Below are positions 16,715 through 26,362 of a stretch of DNA of 64,000 nt, one piece after another; within the stretch, counting starts at the first letter, position 1; every line of letters starts with the position of its first letter. A model generated the notes under the pieces. That model saw only the letters and a list, made by a program, of their open reading frames with translations, was not told the DNA's origin and made no database searches. A program made the position numbers and the translations under genes. Source of the DNA: Pedobacter sp. R20-19. GTDB taxonomy: Bacteria; Bacteroidota; Bacteroidia; Sphingobacteriales; Sphingobacteriaceae. The stretch is from contig NZ_JCKI01000004.1 of assembly GCF_000708265.2 (NCBI RefSeq), forward strand, positions 248,001-312,000, in the 5' to 3' direction.

Positions 16715-19700
16715 ATGAAAAACCTTTACTTTCTCTCTACGCTTACTCTCCTATTTTTCACGTCAAATGCCCAGGAAAAGAAATGGGATGTAGAAAAATA
16801 TCAAGGCACAACCAAAAACTTCACTTTAAATACAGATGAAGGTACCTGGATGAATCTGGATGTGAGTCCGGATGGACAGGAGATCGTATTTGATCTGTTA
16901 GGTGATATTTACACGATGTCAATTTCAGGAGGCCAGGCAAAATTAATTAGTGGCGGCATAGCCTATGATGTACAGCCAAGGTTTAGTCCTAATGGCAAAT
17001 ATATTTCTTACACGAGTGATCGAAGCGGAGGTGATAATATCTGGATTATGAGCCGAGATGGTTCAAACAAAAAACAGGTGACCAAAGAAACTTTCAGGTT
17101 ATTAAATAATGCCACCTGGATGCCGAATAGTGAATATCTGGTAGCGCGTAAACACTTTACCGCAGGGCGCTCTCTGGGTGCTGGCGAAATGTGGATGTAC
17201 AATATAAATGGTGGAGAAGGTGTTCAGCTAACCAAAAGAAAAAATGATCAGCAAGATGCCGGAGAACCGAATGTTTCGCCTGATGGAAGATATGTCTACT
17301 TTAGTGAAGATGTAAGCCCGGGGCCAAATTTTGAATACAGTAAAGACCCGAATGGAACAATCTATGCCATTCGCCAACTGGATTTAACCACAGGAAAACT
17401 AACCACATTGATTAATGAGCAAGGTGGTGCCTGTCGTCCACAGGTTTCACCAGATGGAAATCTAATTGCCTTTGTTAAACGTGTTCGTTTAAAATCTACA
17501 CTTTACGTTCAGAATATTAAAACAGGTGAAGAGTGGCCTGTAAATGAGGATTTATCTCACGATCAGCAAGAAACCTGGGCTATTTTTGGTGTTTATCCAA
17601 ATTTTGCCTGGACACCAGATAGTAAAAGCTTGATATTTTACGCTAAAGGAAAAATCAGAAAAACAGAGATCTTATCGTTAATCAATACAACCATTCCTTT
17701 TCAGGCCAATACTGTGCAAACCGTACAGCAAGCCTTACATTTCGAACAGCAGGTATTTAATAACGAATTTACAGCTAAAATGCTGAGACAAGTAACCACA
17801 TCACCCGATGGTAAAACAATTGTTTTTAATGCAGCAGGTTATCTTTACAAACAAGACCTACCTGGTGGAACGCCAGAACGTTTAACTAATGGCCAGGATT
17901 TCGAATTTGAACCAGCGTTTAGTCCAGATGGGAAGTTTATCATTTATACCACCTGGAGTGACGAACTACGGGGCGCAATCAAAAGAACAGACTTAAAATC
18001 AGGTAAAACAATTACTTTAAGTGATGAGAAAGGCTTTTATTATTCTCCACAATATTCTAGTAAGGGCGATAAGATTGTATTTAGAAAAGGAATTGGAAAT
18101 GATGTTTTAGGTTACAATTATGGCCGTGGAACCGGGATTTATATCATGGCCTCCAATGGTGGTACCAAAACACTTGTTTCTGAGAATGGAATCCGCCCAC
18201 AATTTAACAATACCGATACCCGGATTTATTTCCAAAGTTATGCTGATGGGAAAAAGGCTTTAAAAAGTATTGATTTAAATGGCGGAAACGAAAGAACACA
18301 CTTCACTTCTCAATATGCGAATCAGTTTGTCATCAGTCCTGATAACAAATGGCTTGCTTTTAATGAACTCTTTAACGTTTATATCACCCCAATGATCAAT
18401 GTTGGAGTTGCTCAGGATGCATCTGCCGGAAATAAGGCCATTCCTGTTACAAAAGTGACAACGGATGGTGGAACCTATATTCAATGGAGTGCCGACAGTA
18501 AGAACTTGCATTGGACTTTAGGGCCAAAATATTTTACTGTGGATGTGAACAGTGCCTTTAATTTTGATGGCAGCACGCCAAAAGCTCAGGCGACATCTGT
18601 AGATATTAATCTTGTTTTAAAATCTGACGCACCCAGCGGCATTGTAGCGCTAAAAGGTGCGAGAATTATCTCCATGAAGGGTGATGAAGTAATTGAGAAC
18701 GGTACTATTTTAACTGATGGCAATAAAATCACAGCTATTGGGAAAGCAGATGAGATAACTATTCCATCCAAGGCTAAAGTGATTGATGTAAATGGGAAAA
18801 CTATTATGCCTGGAATCATTGATGTACATGCACATTTACGTACTAGCCCTGATGGAATTTCGCCGCAAAGCGATTGGAGTTACCTGGCTAATCTTGCTTT
18901 CGGCGTTACCACTTCGCATGATCCATCCAGTAACACAGAAATGGTTTTTAGTCAGAGTGAAATGTTGAAGGCCGGCAGAATGATTGGCCCAAGAGTTTAT
19001 TCTACTGGTTCTATTTTATATGGTGCTGATGGTGATTTTAAGGTGGTCATAAATAGTTTGGATGATGCCCTGGCAAACCTTAAGCGATTAAAAGCTGTTG
19101 GTGCATTTTCGGTAAAATCATATAACCAACCCCGCAGAGAGCAACGCCAGCAAATTTTGGAAGCAGCTAGACAATTAAAAATGGAAGTGGTACCGGAAGG
19201 TGGTTCTACTTTCTTTCATAATATGAATATGATTGCCGACGGACATACCGGGATTGAGCATAGCATTCCAGTTCTTCCCGTTTACAAAGATGTAACCACA
19301 CTGTGGAACAATACTGAAGTAGGCTATACCCCTACTTTAATTGTGGCTTACGGCGGACAATGGGGCGAAAATTATTGGTATGACAGAACCAATGTTTGGG
19401 AAAATGAAAAGTTAATGGCCTATACGCCACGTTCGATTATTGATGCAAGGGCCAGACGCCGAACGACTTCAGAATATAGTGACTACAACCACATAGATAT
19501 TGCTAAGGCAGCCAAACAAATTGCAGATGGTGGCACTAAAGTTAATTTAGGCGCACATGGGCAAATTCAAGGTTTAGGTGCGCACTGGGAATTATGGATG
19601 TTTGTTCAGGGCGGTTTTACACCACTGCAAGCTATTAGAAATGCGACTTTAAATGGGGCGAGTTATTTAGGAATGAGTAAAGAAATCGGTTCATTAGAAG

Positions 19701-19942
19701 TTGGAAAGCTAGCCGATTTGGTAATTATGGATGCTAATCCTTTAGATGATATCCGCAATTCTGAAAAAATAAAATACGTGATGATTAACGGCCGTCTTTA
19801 TGACAGTGCAACAATGAATGAGGTAGGAACGAGAGAAAAACTTCGGAGTAAATTATGGTTCGAAAACGCAAGAGGAAATGGATATGTAATTCCAAACGGC
19901 GAATCAGAAACCTGGACGTTTACCGTTCCTCATTGCGATTGA
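16715..19942 (+). CDS. secreted amidohydrolase with N-terminal TolB-like beta-propeller
   Basis: 1075 aa. A signal peptide of about 19 residues ends in SNAQ. Residues about 45-620 contain repeated PD40/TolB propeller strands (DVSPDGQEIVF, RFSPNGKYISYTSDRSGGDNIW, NVSPDGRYVYF, AFSPDGKFIIYTTW). Residues about 645-1050 are an amidohydrolase: MPGIIDVHAHLR gives the metal-binding HxH, and VGKLADLVIMDANPLDD is the typical C-terminal composite-sandwich end. Such fusions are frequent in Bacteroidota; substrate is unknown, with peptide or imide hydrolysis as the usual guess. Follows the 82-aa gene by 1 nt. Confidence 0.88.
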   Translation: MKNLYFLSTLTLLFFTSNAQEKKWDVEKYQGTTKNFTLNTDEGTWMNLDVSPDGQEIVFDLLGDIYTMSISGGQAKLISGGIAYDVQPRFSPNGKYISYTSDRSGGDNIWIMSRDGSNKKQVTKETFRLLNNATWMPNSEYLVARKHFTAGRSLGAGEMWMYNINGGEGVQLTKRKNDQQDAGEPNVSPDGRYVYFSEDVSPGPNFEYSKDPNGTIYAIRQLDLTTGKLTTLINEQGGACRPQVSPDGNLIAFVKRVRLKSTLYVQNIKTGEEWPVNEDLSHDQQETWAIFGVYPNFAWTPDSKSLIFYAKGKIRKTEILSLINTTIPFQANTVQTVQQALHFEQQVFNNEFTAKMLRQVTTSPDGKTIVFNAAGYLYKQDLPGGTPERLTNGQDFEFEPAFSPDGKFIIYTTWSDELRGAIKRTDLKSGKTITLSDEKGFYYSPQYSSKGDKIVFRKGIGNDVLGYNYGRGTGIYIMASNGGTKTLVSENGIRPQFNNTDTRIYFQSYADGKKALKSIDLNGGNERTHFTSQYANQFVISPDNKWLAFNELFNVYITPMINVGVAQDASAGNKAIPVTKVTTDGGTYIQWSADSKNLHWTLGPKYFTVDVNSAFNFDGSTPKAQATSVDINLVLKSDAPSGIVALKGARIISMKGDEVIENGTILTDGNKITAIGKADEITIPSKAKVIDVNGKTIMPGIIDVHAHLRTSPDGISPQSDWSYLANLAFGVTTSHDPSSNTEMVFSQSEMLKAGRMIGPRVYSTGSILYGADGDFKVVINSLDDALANLKRLKAVGAFSVKSYNQPRREQRQQILEAARQLKMEVVPEGGSTFFHNMNMIADGHTGIEHSIPVLPVYKDVTTLWNNTEVGYTPTLIVAYGGQWGENYWYDRTNVWENEKLMAYTPRSIIDARARRRTTSEYSDYNHIDIAKAAKQIADGGTKVNLGAHGQIQGLGAHWELWMFVQGGFTPLQAIRNATLNGASYLGMSKEIGSLEVGKLADLVIMDANPLDDIRNSEKIKYVMINGRLYDSATMNEVGTREKLRSKLWFENARGNGYVIPNGESETWTFTVPHCD

Positions 19943-19966
19943 TATTTCACCAAATATTGATGCTTT

Positions 19967-20209
19967 ACCATATAAGGAATGTAAGATAATTTAAGGCTAA
20001 TGAGCTTACATGAAACTTATATGCCTTACAAGGTCAATAACGTAAAACCAATTGATATTTAACCATATAAGGAACATAAGAAATGTAAGACTAATGAGCT
20101 TATATGAAAATATATGCCTATATGGTCAATAAAGTAAAACTAATTGATATTTAACCATATAAGGAACGTAAGAAATGTAAGACTAATGAGCTTATATGCC
20201 TTATATGGT
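19967..20209. repeat. three tandem copies of a palindrome-ended repeat (about 93-bp period)
   Basis: This fills most of the 334-bp gap between convergent genes (19943-20276). Copies are at 19967-20034, 20062-20126 and 20154-20209; starts are 95 and 92 bp apart. Each begins ACCATATAAGG and ends with its inverse; in copy 3 the end is a perfect CCTTATATGGT, in copies 1 and 2 it has drifted. Between the arms lies GACTAATGAGCTTATATG or a variant. The spacer (AATAACGTAAAACCAATTGATATTT in copy 1) is also conserved, in outline. No ORF. As at 6.9-7.35 kb, the array is at the meeting point of convergent genes. Confidence 0.8.
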
Positions 20210-20276
20210 TAATAACGTAAAATTTATCAGATTTATCTCCTGAGCTTTGTGCTCATATGTAAAGAGCGTAAGCAAA

Positions 20277-22472
20277 TTATAACACCAACAAACCAAATTC
20301 CCGCAAGGTGTTAATTGGTTTAGCATACCAGAACAATTCGAAATTTTCCATTTCCATTTCATAATCATTCTTTACTTCATGAAAGGTGATTACCTCTTCG
20401 CTGTCTATTGAAACTTTATCCAGAATAGTGCTCAGCCATATGCCTTCATTCTTATTGGTTTGAATGGTAAAAGTTTCCTTCTTATCGTGAAAAGTAAGTG
20501 AAGCCATTTCCCATGAATTACCTTTTTTGGTTTTAGTAAAAAAATCAATTTCAGGCTTTGTGCCTAACCATACCACTTTTGCTGTAGGCTTGGTGCTGAA
20601 ATGATGATCTTCATTTAATGCCCCCTCAATGAAATCGGCAGGTATTTTTGTTCTCGGAATTTTAAAATCAAACCAGTCCTGAAGTTCATAATCAAAGCAA
20701 ATTCCATGCATAAAATTGAACAATGATTTTTTTAATCCAAAGCTAAATTTGTTATGGTCAATACCTGTTTTATCGATGTAATTAATATCATTATTTGCAA
20801 ATGTGCCAATTGTTTCTGTTTCTTTAACTACGCCAAATTTTTCTGGATATAAACCCACCGGACTATGAGCAGTCATGGCGAACTGGTGCCAGAAGCCCGA
20901 TTGCAAAATGCCAGCTTCGAATAACTGTCTAACCATTTCGAGGCTATCAACAGTTTCCTGAACGGTTTGCGTAGGATAACCATACATTAAATAAGCATGA
21001 ACCATAATGCCAGCTGCAGTAAAATTCCGTGTTACCCTTGCAACCTGCTCAACGGTTACGCCTTTTTCAATTAATTTCAATAGACGATCTGAAGCAACTT
21101 CTAAGCCGCCCGAAACAGCAATGCAACCAGATGCTTTTAAAAGCAAGCATAAATCAGCGGTAAAGCTTTTCTCAAAACGAATATTAGTCCACCAGGTTAC
21201 CGCTAACTTCCGACGAAGAATCTCTAAAGCCACCTCACGCATTAATGCTGGTGGTGCAGCCTCATCTACAAAATGAAATCCATTTTGCCCGGTTTTTAGC
21301 GATAATTCTTCAATACGATCTACAATTTGTTTCGCCTGAACAGGTTCATAAACTTTGATATAATCTAAGGAGATATCGCAGAATGTACATTTACCCCAAT
21401 AACAACCATGAGCCATGGTTAATTTATTCCACCTGCCATCGCTCCACATGCGGTGCATTGGGTTCACGATTTCAATTACAGATATATATTTGTCGAGAAG
21501 TAAACCCGAATAATCAGGTGTCCCAACATCAGCTTGCTTGTAATCTTTCCTAAATGAATCGTTTTTATAAGTTACAGTTCCATTTTCGAGCAAGAAAGTT
21601 CGCTTAAACATCTGCATTTCTGCGGGCACCTTTCCATTAATATTTTGAATAAGTAGTTCTATTGGCAGCTCACCATCATCAAGGGTTATAAAATCGAAAA
21701 ATTCGAAAACCCGGGGGTCAGAAAGAGAACGAAGCTCAGTGTTAGGGAAACCACCTCCCATAGAGATTTTTATTTCAGGATGATGTTCTTTAATCCATTG
21801 TGCACAACGAAATGCACTGTATAAGTTACCGGGAAAAGGAACTGAAATCAGAAATAAAGAAGGTTGAACAGTTTCAATGTATTCCTTTAAAATGGAAATC
21901 AGAATCTGATCAATATAACTGGGCGCCTGCTTTAAAGCACTGTATAGCTCATTAAAAGAACTTGCGCTTCTACCTAATCGCTCTGCATACCTACTGAAAC
22001 CAAAATTATCATCTACGCATTCAACAATATAATCGGAAATATCTTCCAGATAAAGCGTGGCAAGATGTTTGGCTTTATCCTGCGTGCCCATGGCACCAAA
22101 AGCCCAGTCCAATTCTTCCAATTGTGCAAACCGTGATGCCTGAGGTAAAAAATCATCTCCACAAATCTGTAAAGCTAAAGTTGGATTCTTTCCTTGCAGG
22201 AAATGAATAACGGCATCTATTGTTTTTAAATATTCATTTTTTAATGCCAAAATTCGTTTGGCATTAGCACTTAAAGGTTTTGTTGTTGGCTTATTTAAGA
22301 GCGCAGTTAGGCCTTTCTTAGAAAATAAAACAAGGATGACTTCAATGCCTAAATCTGCTTGCGTAGCTCTGATCCCTTTTGTATTTAAAAAACCTTTAAT
22401 ATACGCCGTCGCTGGATAAGGTGTATTCAGTTGTGTAAAAGGCGGCGTAATGGCAAAAATTTCTGTTCTCAA
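20277..22472 (-). CDS. B12-binding-domain radical SAM protein
   Basis: 731 aa. The N-terminal part (about 1-290) has a cobalamin-binding-like Rossmann region (FLISVPFPGNLYSAFRCAQWIKEHHPEIKISMGGGFPNTE). The radical SAM core begins at GCYWGKCTFCDIS near residue 360, whose Cys spacing is CX4CX2C, one residue longer than the classic CX3CX2C. FVDEAAPP and SGGLEVASDRLLKLIEKGVT are SAM-binding and barrel motifs. A C-terminal 170-residue segment is unassigned. Start is TTG at 22472 with no better ATG, and a -7 box lies just upstream. Substrate is unknown; methyl transfer or lipid/cofactor modification is usual for the class. Confidence 0.85.
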   Translation of the reverse strand: MRTEIFAITPPFTQLNTPYPATAYIKGFLNTKGIRATQADLGIEVILVLFSKKGLTALLNKPTTKPLSANAKRILALKNEYLKTIDAVIHFLQGKNPTLALQICGDDFLPQASRFAQLEELDWAFGAMGTQDKAKHLATLYLEDISDYIVECVDDNFGFSRYAERLGRSASSFNELYSALKQAPSYIDQILISILKEYIETVQPSLFLISVPFPGNLYSAFRCAQWIKEHHPEIKISMGGGFPNTELRSLSDPRVFEFFDFITLDDGELPIELLIQNINGKVPAEMQMFKRTFLLENGTVTYKNDSFRKDYKQADVGTPDYSGLLLDKYISVIEIVNPMHRMWSDGRWNKLTMAHGCYWGKCTFCDISLDYIKVYEPVQAKQIVDRIEELSLKTGQNGFHFVDEAAPPALMREVALEILRRKLAVTWWTNIRFEKSFTADLCLLLKASGCIAVSGGLEVASDRLLKLIEKGVTVEQVARVTRNFTAAGIMVHAYLMYGYPTQTVQETVDSLEMVRQLFEAGILQSGFWHQFAMTAHSPVGLYPEKFGVVKETETIGTFANNDINYIDKTGIDHNKFSFGLKKSLFNFMHGICFDYELQDWFDFKIPRTKIPADFIEGALNEDHHFSTKPTAKVVWLGTKPEIDFFTKTKKGNSWEMASLTFHDKKETFTIQTNKNEGIWLSTILDKVSIDSEEVITFHEVKNDYEMEMENFELFWYAKPINTLREFGLLVL

Positions 22473-22489
22473 AAGGATATTATTTTAGA

Positions 22490-22497
22490 CAAAAGTA
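22490..22497 (-). promoter_or_regulatory. -7 box for the B12 radical SAM gene
   Basis: TACTTTTG on the minus strand matches TAnnTTTG; predicted start near 22484, about 11 nt before the TTG start codon. A TTTG lies 25 bp further upstream (22523-22526), longer than the usual 19-21 bp. Confidence 0.35.
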
Positions 22498-22608
22498 AGT
22501 GAATTTTAAGACTTCTTGTCGACAAATCATTCAGCTTGTCATTAAATGAACTAAACTAAAACCATTATCTAAACGTTTAAAAATTACATCAACACCATTA
22601 CTACCTGA

Positions 22609-23325
22609 ATGAAAGTTTTCTATTTTCTATTAATAATGCTATCTGTGCAAATCAGCTTTGCTCAAAAATCATTTATTTTCCCTAAAGTAAAGCAGCAAGG
22701 TTCATCAATAGCGCAACTTACCTTAAATAACTGGAAGGTAATCGAAATGGTTCAAGGCGACTTAAATAATGATCAGACAGAAGACCTGGCTTTGATTTTT
22801 GAATCAAATCAGACAATTGATGAAACCCGAACATATGGCGACAACAATTCTGAAATCATCAAGGAAACACAGAAACCACGCATTTTAGCGATTTATTTCA
22901 AAGATAAAAATGGTAGTGCATATCACTTATCTACCCAGAATAACGATTTTATCTTACGTTCTGAAGAAGGTGGAAAACTTGGAGATCCATTACAACAAGT
23001 TGAGATAAAAGATCAACAACTATTTTTACGCTTTAGAGGAGGAAGTGAATGGCGATGGGAATTGGGCTATACTTTTAAGTTCCAAAATAAAGATTGGTTC
23101 CTTACCAATGCAATTAACCTTTATTTTAACCAGAACACTGGTGATATGACAGAAAGAATTTACGATTTTACTTCGCGACAACTCTTTACCACTGTTGGCA
23201 ATTTACACCGCAGGGATATTGCCAATCAAAAAACCAGTGAGGTCTTATTTTTTAGTCAGCTGCGAACATTTAAAACCTTTAAAAAACCTTGGGCCTGGGA
23301 AATTATGCCTAATGTTTATTTGTAA
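22609..23325 (+). CDS. secreted hypothetical protein
   Basis: 238 aa with a signal peptide ending in SFAQ at residue 19. The segment VQGDLNNDQTEDLALIFES near residues 47-65 is an acidic DxNxDxxxD loop of the FG-GAP/calcium-binding kind. The rest is beta-rich with Trp-rich strands (SEWRWELGYTFKFQNKDWFL). Not assigned to a named family. It converges on the flavoprotein gene at 23349 with a 23-bp gap. Confidence 0.7.
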   Translation: MKVFYFLLIMLSVQISFAQKSFIFPKVKQQGSSIAQLTLNNWKVIEMVQGDLNNDQTEDLALIFESNQTIDETRTYGDNNSEIIKETQKPRILAIYFKDKNGSAYHLSTQNNDFILRSEEGGKLGDPLQQVEIKDQQLFLRFRGGSEWRWELGYTFKFQNKDWFLTNAINLYFNQNTGDMTERIYDFTSRQLFTTVGNLHRRDIANQKTSEVLFFSQLRTFKTFKKPWAWEIMPNVYL

Positions 23326-23348
23326 TATGATAAGCCTATTTTTATTGG

Positions 23349-24542
23349 TTAAATTTGCTGTGCAATTACAAAACCACTTGCCCAGGCCCATTGGAAATTA
23401 TAACCACCAAGCCAGCCTGTTACATCCAAACATTCGCCACCGAAGAATAGATTAGGCATTTTTTTGCACTCCAGGGTTTTGGAAGAAATTTCATTGGTAT
23501 CAATTCCGCCACGCATAACCTCTGCTTTATCATAACCCTTATCACCAGCAGGCTTCACTTTAAAGCGGTGTATGGTTTGATCAATTAGCTCAATTTCAAT
23601 TTTGGTTAATGAAGCTACAGGCTTACTTAAAGGTAAAAACTTACCCAAAGCATCTGTCAGCTTTTTTGTATAAAAACGGTTCAGTAAGGTAGAAACTAAG
23701 GTTCTTCCGTTCATTTTACGTTCCTCATCTAGTAATAGAAGTATGTTTTCTCCGGGAAGAAGATTTAAATTAATGGCCTCACCCCTACGCCAGAAGGAGG
23801 AAATCTGCAAAATTGCCGGACCGCTTAATCCCCAATGCGTGAAAAGGATATTTTCTTCAAAAGAAATCTCGTTGTTACTTACTTCACAAAAAACCGAATT
23901 ACCAGAAAGCTGTGAGAACCATTCTTCATCTTTTCCGGTGATGGTTAAAGGAACTAAAGCCGGAGCGGTTTCTATAATTTTTAATTGGTGTTTCCTGGCA
24001 AAACGCAAGGCAAAATCGGTGGCACCCATTTTTGGTATGGGTAAGCCTCCTGTGGCAATCACTAATTTCTCCGCACAGAGGGAAATAGTTTTTCCAAGTT
24101 TCTCATAAACTACTTTAAAGCCATCAGGCAAAACTTCAATTTCCTTAACATCAGCTTTAGTTCTGATTTCTTGCCCCAAATCTGCACTAATAGAAGTAAA
24201 AACTTCCACCACATCTCTTGCATTCTTACCATCAGGAAACAATTGACCCAATGTTTTTTCTTTCCCCTGAATACCATAAGTTTCGAAAAAACTGATGGTA
24301 TCATCAACCGTCCATTGATTAAAAGCGGATTTGATAAAATGAGTATTAGCAGAAATAAACTGCTCTGCAGATGCAAACTGATTGGTATAATTGCAGCGCC
24401 CACCACCAGAGATTAAAATTTTAGCTCCGGGTTTTTCATTCTTTTCCAGCACGATAACCTTTTTACCCAGATAGCCCGCCTGTACGGCGCACATTAAACC
24501 ACAAGCACCTGCACCAATAATAATCGCATCTGCATCCATCAT
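23349..24542 (-). CDS. HI0933-like NAD(P)/FAD-dependent oxidoreductase
   Basis: 397-aa flavoprotein of the HI0933/BaiN group. The dinucleotide site ADAIIIGAGACGLMCAVQAG is at the N-terminus, followed by EKNEKPGAKILISGGGRCNYTN, the family signature. ATGGLPIPKMGATDFALRFA lies mid-protein, and the C-terminal FFGGECLDVTGWLGGYNFQWAWASG is the other highly conserved block. The physiological substrate is generally unknown; BaiN was linked to bile-acid reduction in clostridia. Divergent from purK through an overlapping promoter pair (24559-24576). Confidence 0.93.
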   Translation of the reverse strand: MMDADAIIIGAGACGLMCAVQAGYLGKKVIVLEKNEKPGAKILISGGGRCNYTNQFASAEQFISANTHFIKSAFNQWTVDDTISFFETYGIQGKEKTLGQLFPDGKNARDVVEVFTSISADLGQEIRTKADVKEIEVLPDGFKVVYEKLGKTISLCAEKLVIATGGLPIPKMGATDFALRFARKHQLKIIETAPALVPLTITGKDEEWFSQLSGNSVFCEVSNNEISFEENILFTHWGLSGPAILQISSFWRRGEAINLNLLPGENILLLLDEERKMNGRTLVSTLLNRFYTKKLTDALGKFLPLSKPVASLTKIEIELIDQTIHRFKVKPAGDKGYDKAEVMRGGIDTNEISSKTLECKKMPNLFFGGECLDVTGWLGGYNFQWAWASGFVIAQQI

Positions 24543-24558
24543 TTAAAACCTAAATTGT

Positions 24559-24576
24559 TACTTTTGTACAAAATTA
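24559..24576. promoter_or_regulatory. overlapping divergent -7 boxes for purK and the flavoprotein gene
   Basis: TACTTTTG (24559-24566, plus) and TAATTTTG read on the minus strand (24569-24576) each match TAnnTTTG and are only 2 bp apart, forming a near-perfect 18-bp palindrome. Predicted starts (near 24572 plus, near 24563 minus) fall inside each other's box, so the two promoters probably cannot be used at once. No strong -33 TTTG is visible on either side. Confidence 0.45.
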
Positions 24577-24595
24577 GCATAATTTTCAACCCCTC

Positions 24596-25735
24596 ATGGC
24601 AAAACAGATAAGCGAATTAAAATTAGGTATTTTAGGTGGTGGACAACTAGGCAGAATGCTTATTCAGCAAGCAATCAATTATAATGTAACTTCTTTGGTT
24701 TTAGATCCTGATCCGGATGCACCATGTAAACACCTGGCAAATTATTTTGAAAATGGTTCGATAACAGATTTTGACACAGTTTACAATTTTGGCAAGAAGG
24801 CAGATATAATCACCATCGAAATTGAGAAGGTAAATATTGAAGCTTTAGAACAACTGGAAAAAGAAGGAAAACAAGTATTTCCGCAATCGAGAGTGATTCG
24901 TTTGATTCAGGATAAAGGGGTTCAAAAGCAATTTTTTAAAGAGAATGATATACCAACCTCTCCCTTTCAAATTGTAAATACTAAAGAAGATATCGAAAAT
25001 AGCCAGATTCCTTTCCCATACATTTTAAAATTGCGTAAAGATGGATATGATGGTAAAGGAGTAATGAGAATAAATAGTGCTGATGATTTAAATGATGCAT
25101 TCGACGCACCTTGTATTATTGAAAAACTGGTTGATTTTGAAAAAGAAGTTGCCGTAATCGTGGCCAGAAATGCAAAAGGTGATATGAAAACCTTCCCGAT
25201 GGTTGAAATGGAATTTAACCCGGAAGCTAACCTGGTTGAATTTCTGATCTCGCCTTCTACCTATGCAGAAAGCCTGCAACAAAAGGCAGAAAATATAGCC
25301 AAAAATATTGCATCAGCTATGAATATTACAGGTATTTTAGCGGTAGAAATGTTTGTTTCAAGGGATGGTGAGATTTTAGTAAACGAAGTGGCCCCAAGAC
25401 CACATAATAGCGGCCACCACACTATTGAAGGAAACTATGTTTCTCAATTTGAGCAACATTTAAGATCTATCTATAATTTGCCTTTAGGCGATACAACGAG
25501 CATTACCAATGCGGTTATGATTAACCTCTTAGGCGAAAAGGGTTCAGAAGGTGTAGCTAAATATGAAAACCTGGAGAAAATATTGGCCATTGATGGTGTA
25601 TTTGTTCACCTCTATGGTAAAAAATATACCAAACCTTTTCGTAAAATGGGTCATGTTACCATTGTTGATATTGACAGGGATAAGGCCATTGAAAAAGCAA
25701 GGTATGTACAAAAGACACTTAAAGTAATTGCGTAA
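24596..25735 (+). CDS. purK: N5-carboxyaminoimidazole ribonucleotide synthase
   Basis: ATP-grasp enzyme of purine synthesis, 379 aa, making N5-CAIR from AIR, ATP and bicarbonate. LGILGGGQLGRMLIQQA at the N-terminus is the nucleotide-binding start. FPYILKLRKDGYDGKGVMRI near residue 145 is the ATP-grasp Lys region, and EILVNEVAPRPHNSGHHTIEG near 265 the PurK signature with its metal ligands. Next to purE (90-bp gap), which uses its product. Confidence 0.97.
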   Translation: MAKQISELKLGILGGGQLGRMLIQQAINYNVTSLVLDPDPDAPCKHLANYFENGSITDFDTVYNFGKKADIITIEIEKVNIEALEQLEKEGKQVFPQSRVIRLIQDKGVQKQFFKENDIPTSPFQIVNTKEDIENSQIPFPYILKLRKDGYDGKGVMRINSADDLNDAFDAPCIIEKLVDFEKEVAVIVARNAKGDMKTFPMVEMEFNPEANLVEFLISPSTYAESLQQKAENIAKNIASAMNITGILAVEMFVSRDGEILVNEVAPRPHNSGHHTIEGNYVSQFEQHLRSIYNLPLGDTTSITNAVMINLLGEKGSEGVAKYENLEKILAIDGVFVHLYGKKYTKPFRKMGHVTIVDIDRDKAIEKARYVQKTLKVIA

Positions 25736-25775
25736 GCCCCCAGCCTCCTAAAGGAGGAGTTTAAAGGCGGTGTGG
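25735..25775 (+). repeat. short GC-rich intergenic hairpin between purK and purE
   Basis: CCTCC (25744-25748) and GGAGG (25753-25757) pair around TAAA, inside a C-rich then G-rich run after the purK stop. Similar 'CCCCTAAAGGGG' intergenic pieces are, as I recall, scattered through Bacteroidota genomes. A role in purK/purE mRNA is not shown by the sequence. Confidence 0.35.
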
Positions 25776-25825
25776 AAATAGCAAAACATCAAATAAATTT
25801 TTAGATAAGATATAAACATATAGAT

Positions 25826-26344
25826 ATGAACGATGGAAATTCAGGTTCCTTTTTAGGGACAGAAGGGTTCTTAGTAGGAATAATTATGGGTAGCAAATCT
25901 GATTTGCCCGTAATGCAAGACGCTGCTGATATATTAAAAGAATTTGGGATTGATTATGAAATCACAGTAGTATCTGCGCATAGAACACCCGAACGTATGT
26001 TTAATTATGCTAAGGAAGCCCATGCCAGAGGTTTAAAAGTTATTATTGCAGGTGCTGGCGGTGCGGCTCATTTACCTGGAATGGTGGCTTCTATTACCAC
26101 ATTACCTGTAATTGGCGTTCCTGTAAAATCTTCTAACTCTATTGATGGCTGGGATAGTATTTTATCCATTCTGCAAATGCCTAATGGTATTCCGGTAGCT
26201 ACTGTTGCGCTTAATGCTGCTAAAAATGCGGGCTTGTTGGCTGCTCAAATTTTGGCAACAGCAGATGAATCTTTAAGGATAAAAATGCAGGCATATAAAG
26301 ATGAGTTGAGAAGAAAAGTGGAAGAAAGCGCTGAAAGCATGTAA
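25826..26344 (+). CDS. purE: N5-carboxyaminoimidazole ribonucleotide mutase
   Basis: 172-aa class I PurE, converting N5-CAIR to [26 protein letters not shown] is the family's phosphate-binding Ser-Lys-Ser-Asp start, [15 protein letters not shown] holds the catalytic His, and [15 protein letters not shown] and [17 protein letters not shown] are the other active-site loops. The first 12 residues before [10 protein letters not shown] are extra. Downstream of purK in the usual order. Confidence 0.97.
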   Translation: MNDGNSGSFLGTEGFLVGIIMGSKSDLPVMQDAADILKEFGIDYEITVVSAHRTPERMFNYAKEAHARGLKVIIAGAGGAAHLPGMVASITTLPVIGVPVKSSNSIDGWDSILSILQMPNGIPVATVALNAAKNAGLLAAQILATADESLRIKMQAYKDELRRKVEESAESM

Positions 26345-26362
26345 CCCTCCTATCCTCATTTA

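Noticed and set aside
19967-20209. Possible CRISPR or satellite
   Set aside because: Repeats are diverged, palindromic and the spacers are also repeated; no cas gene is present.
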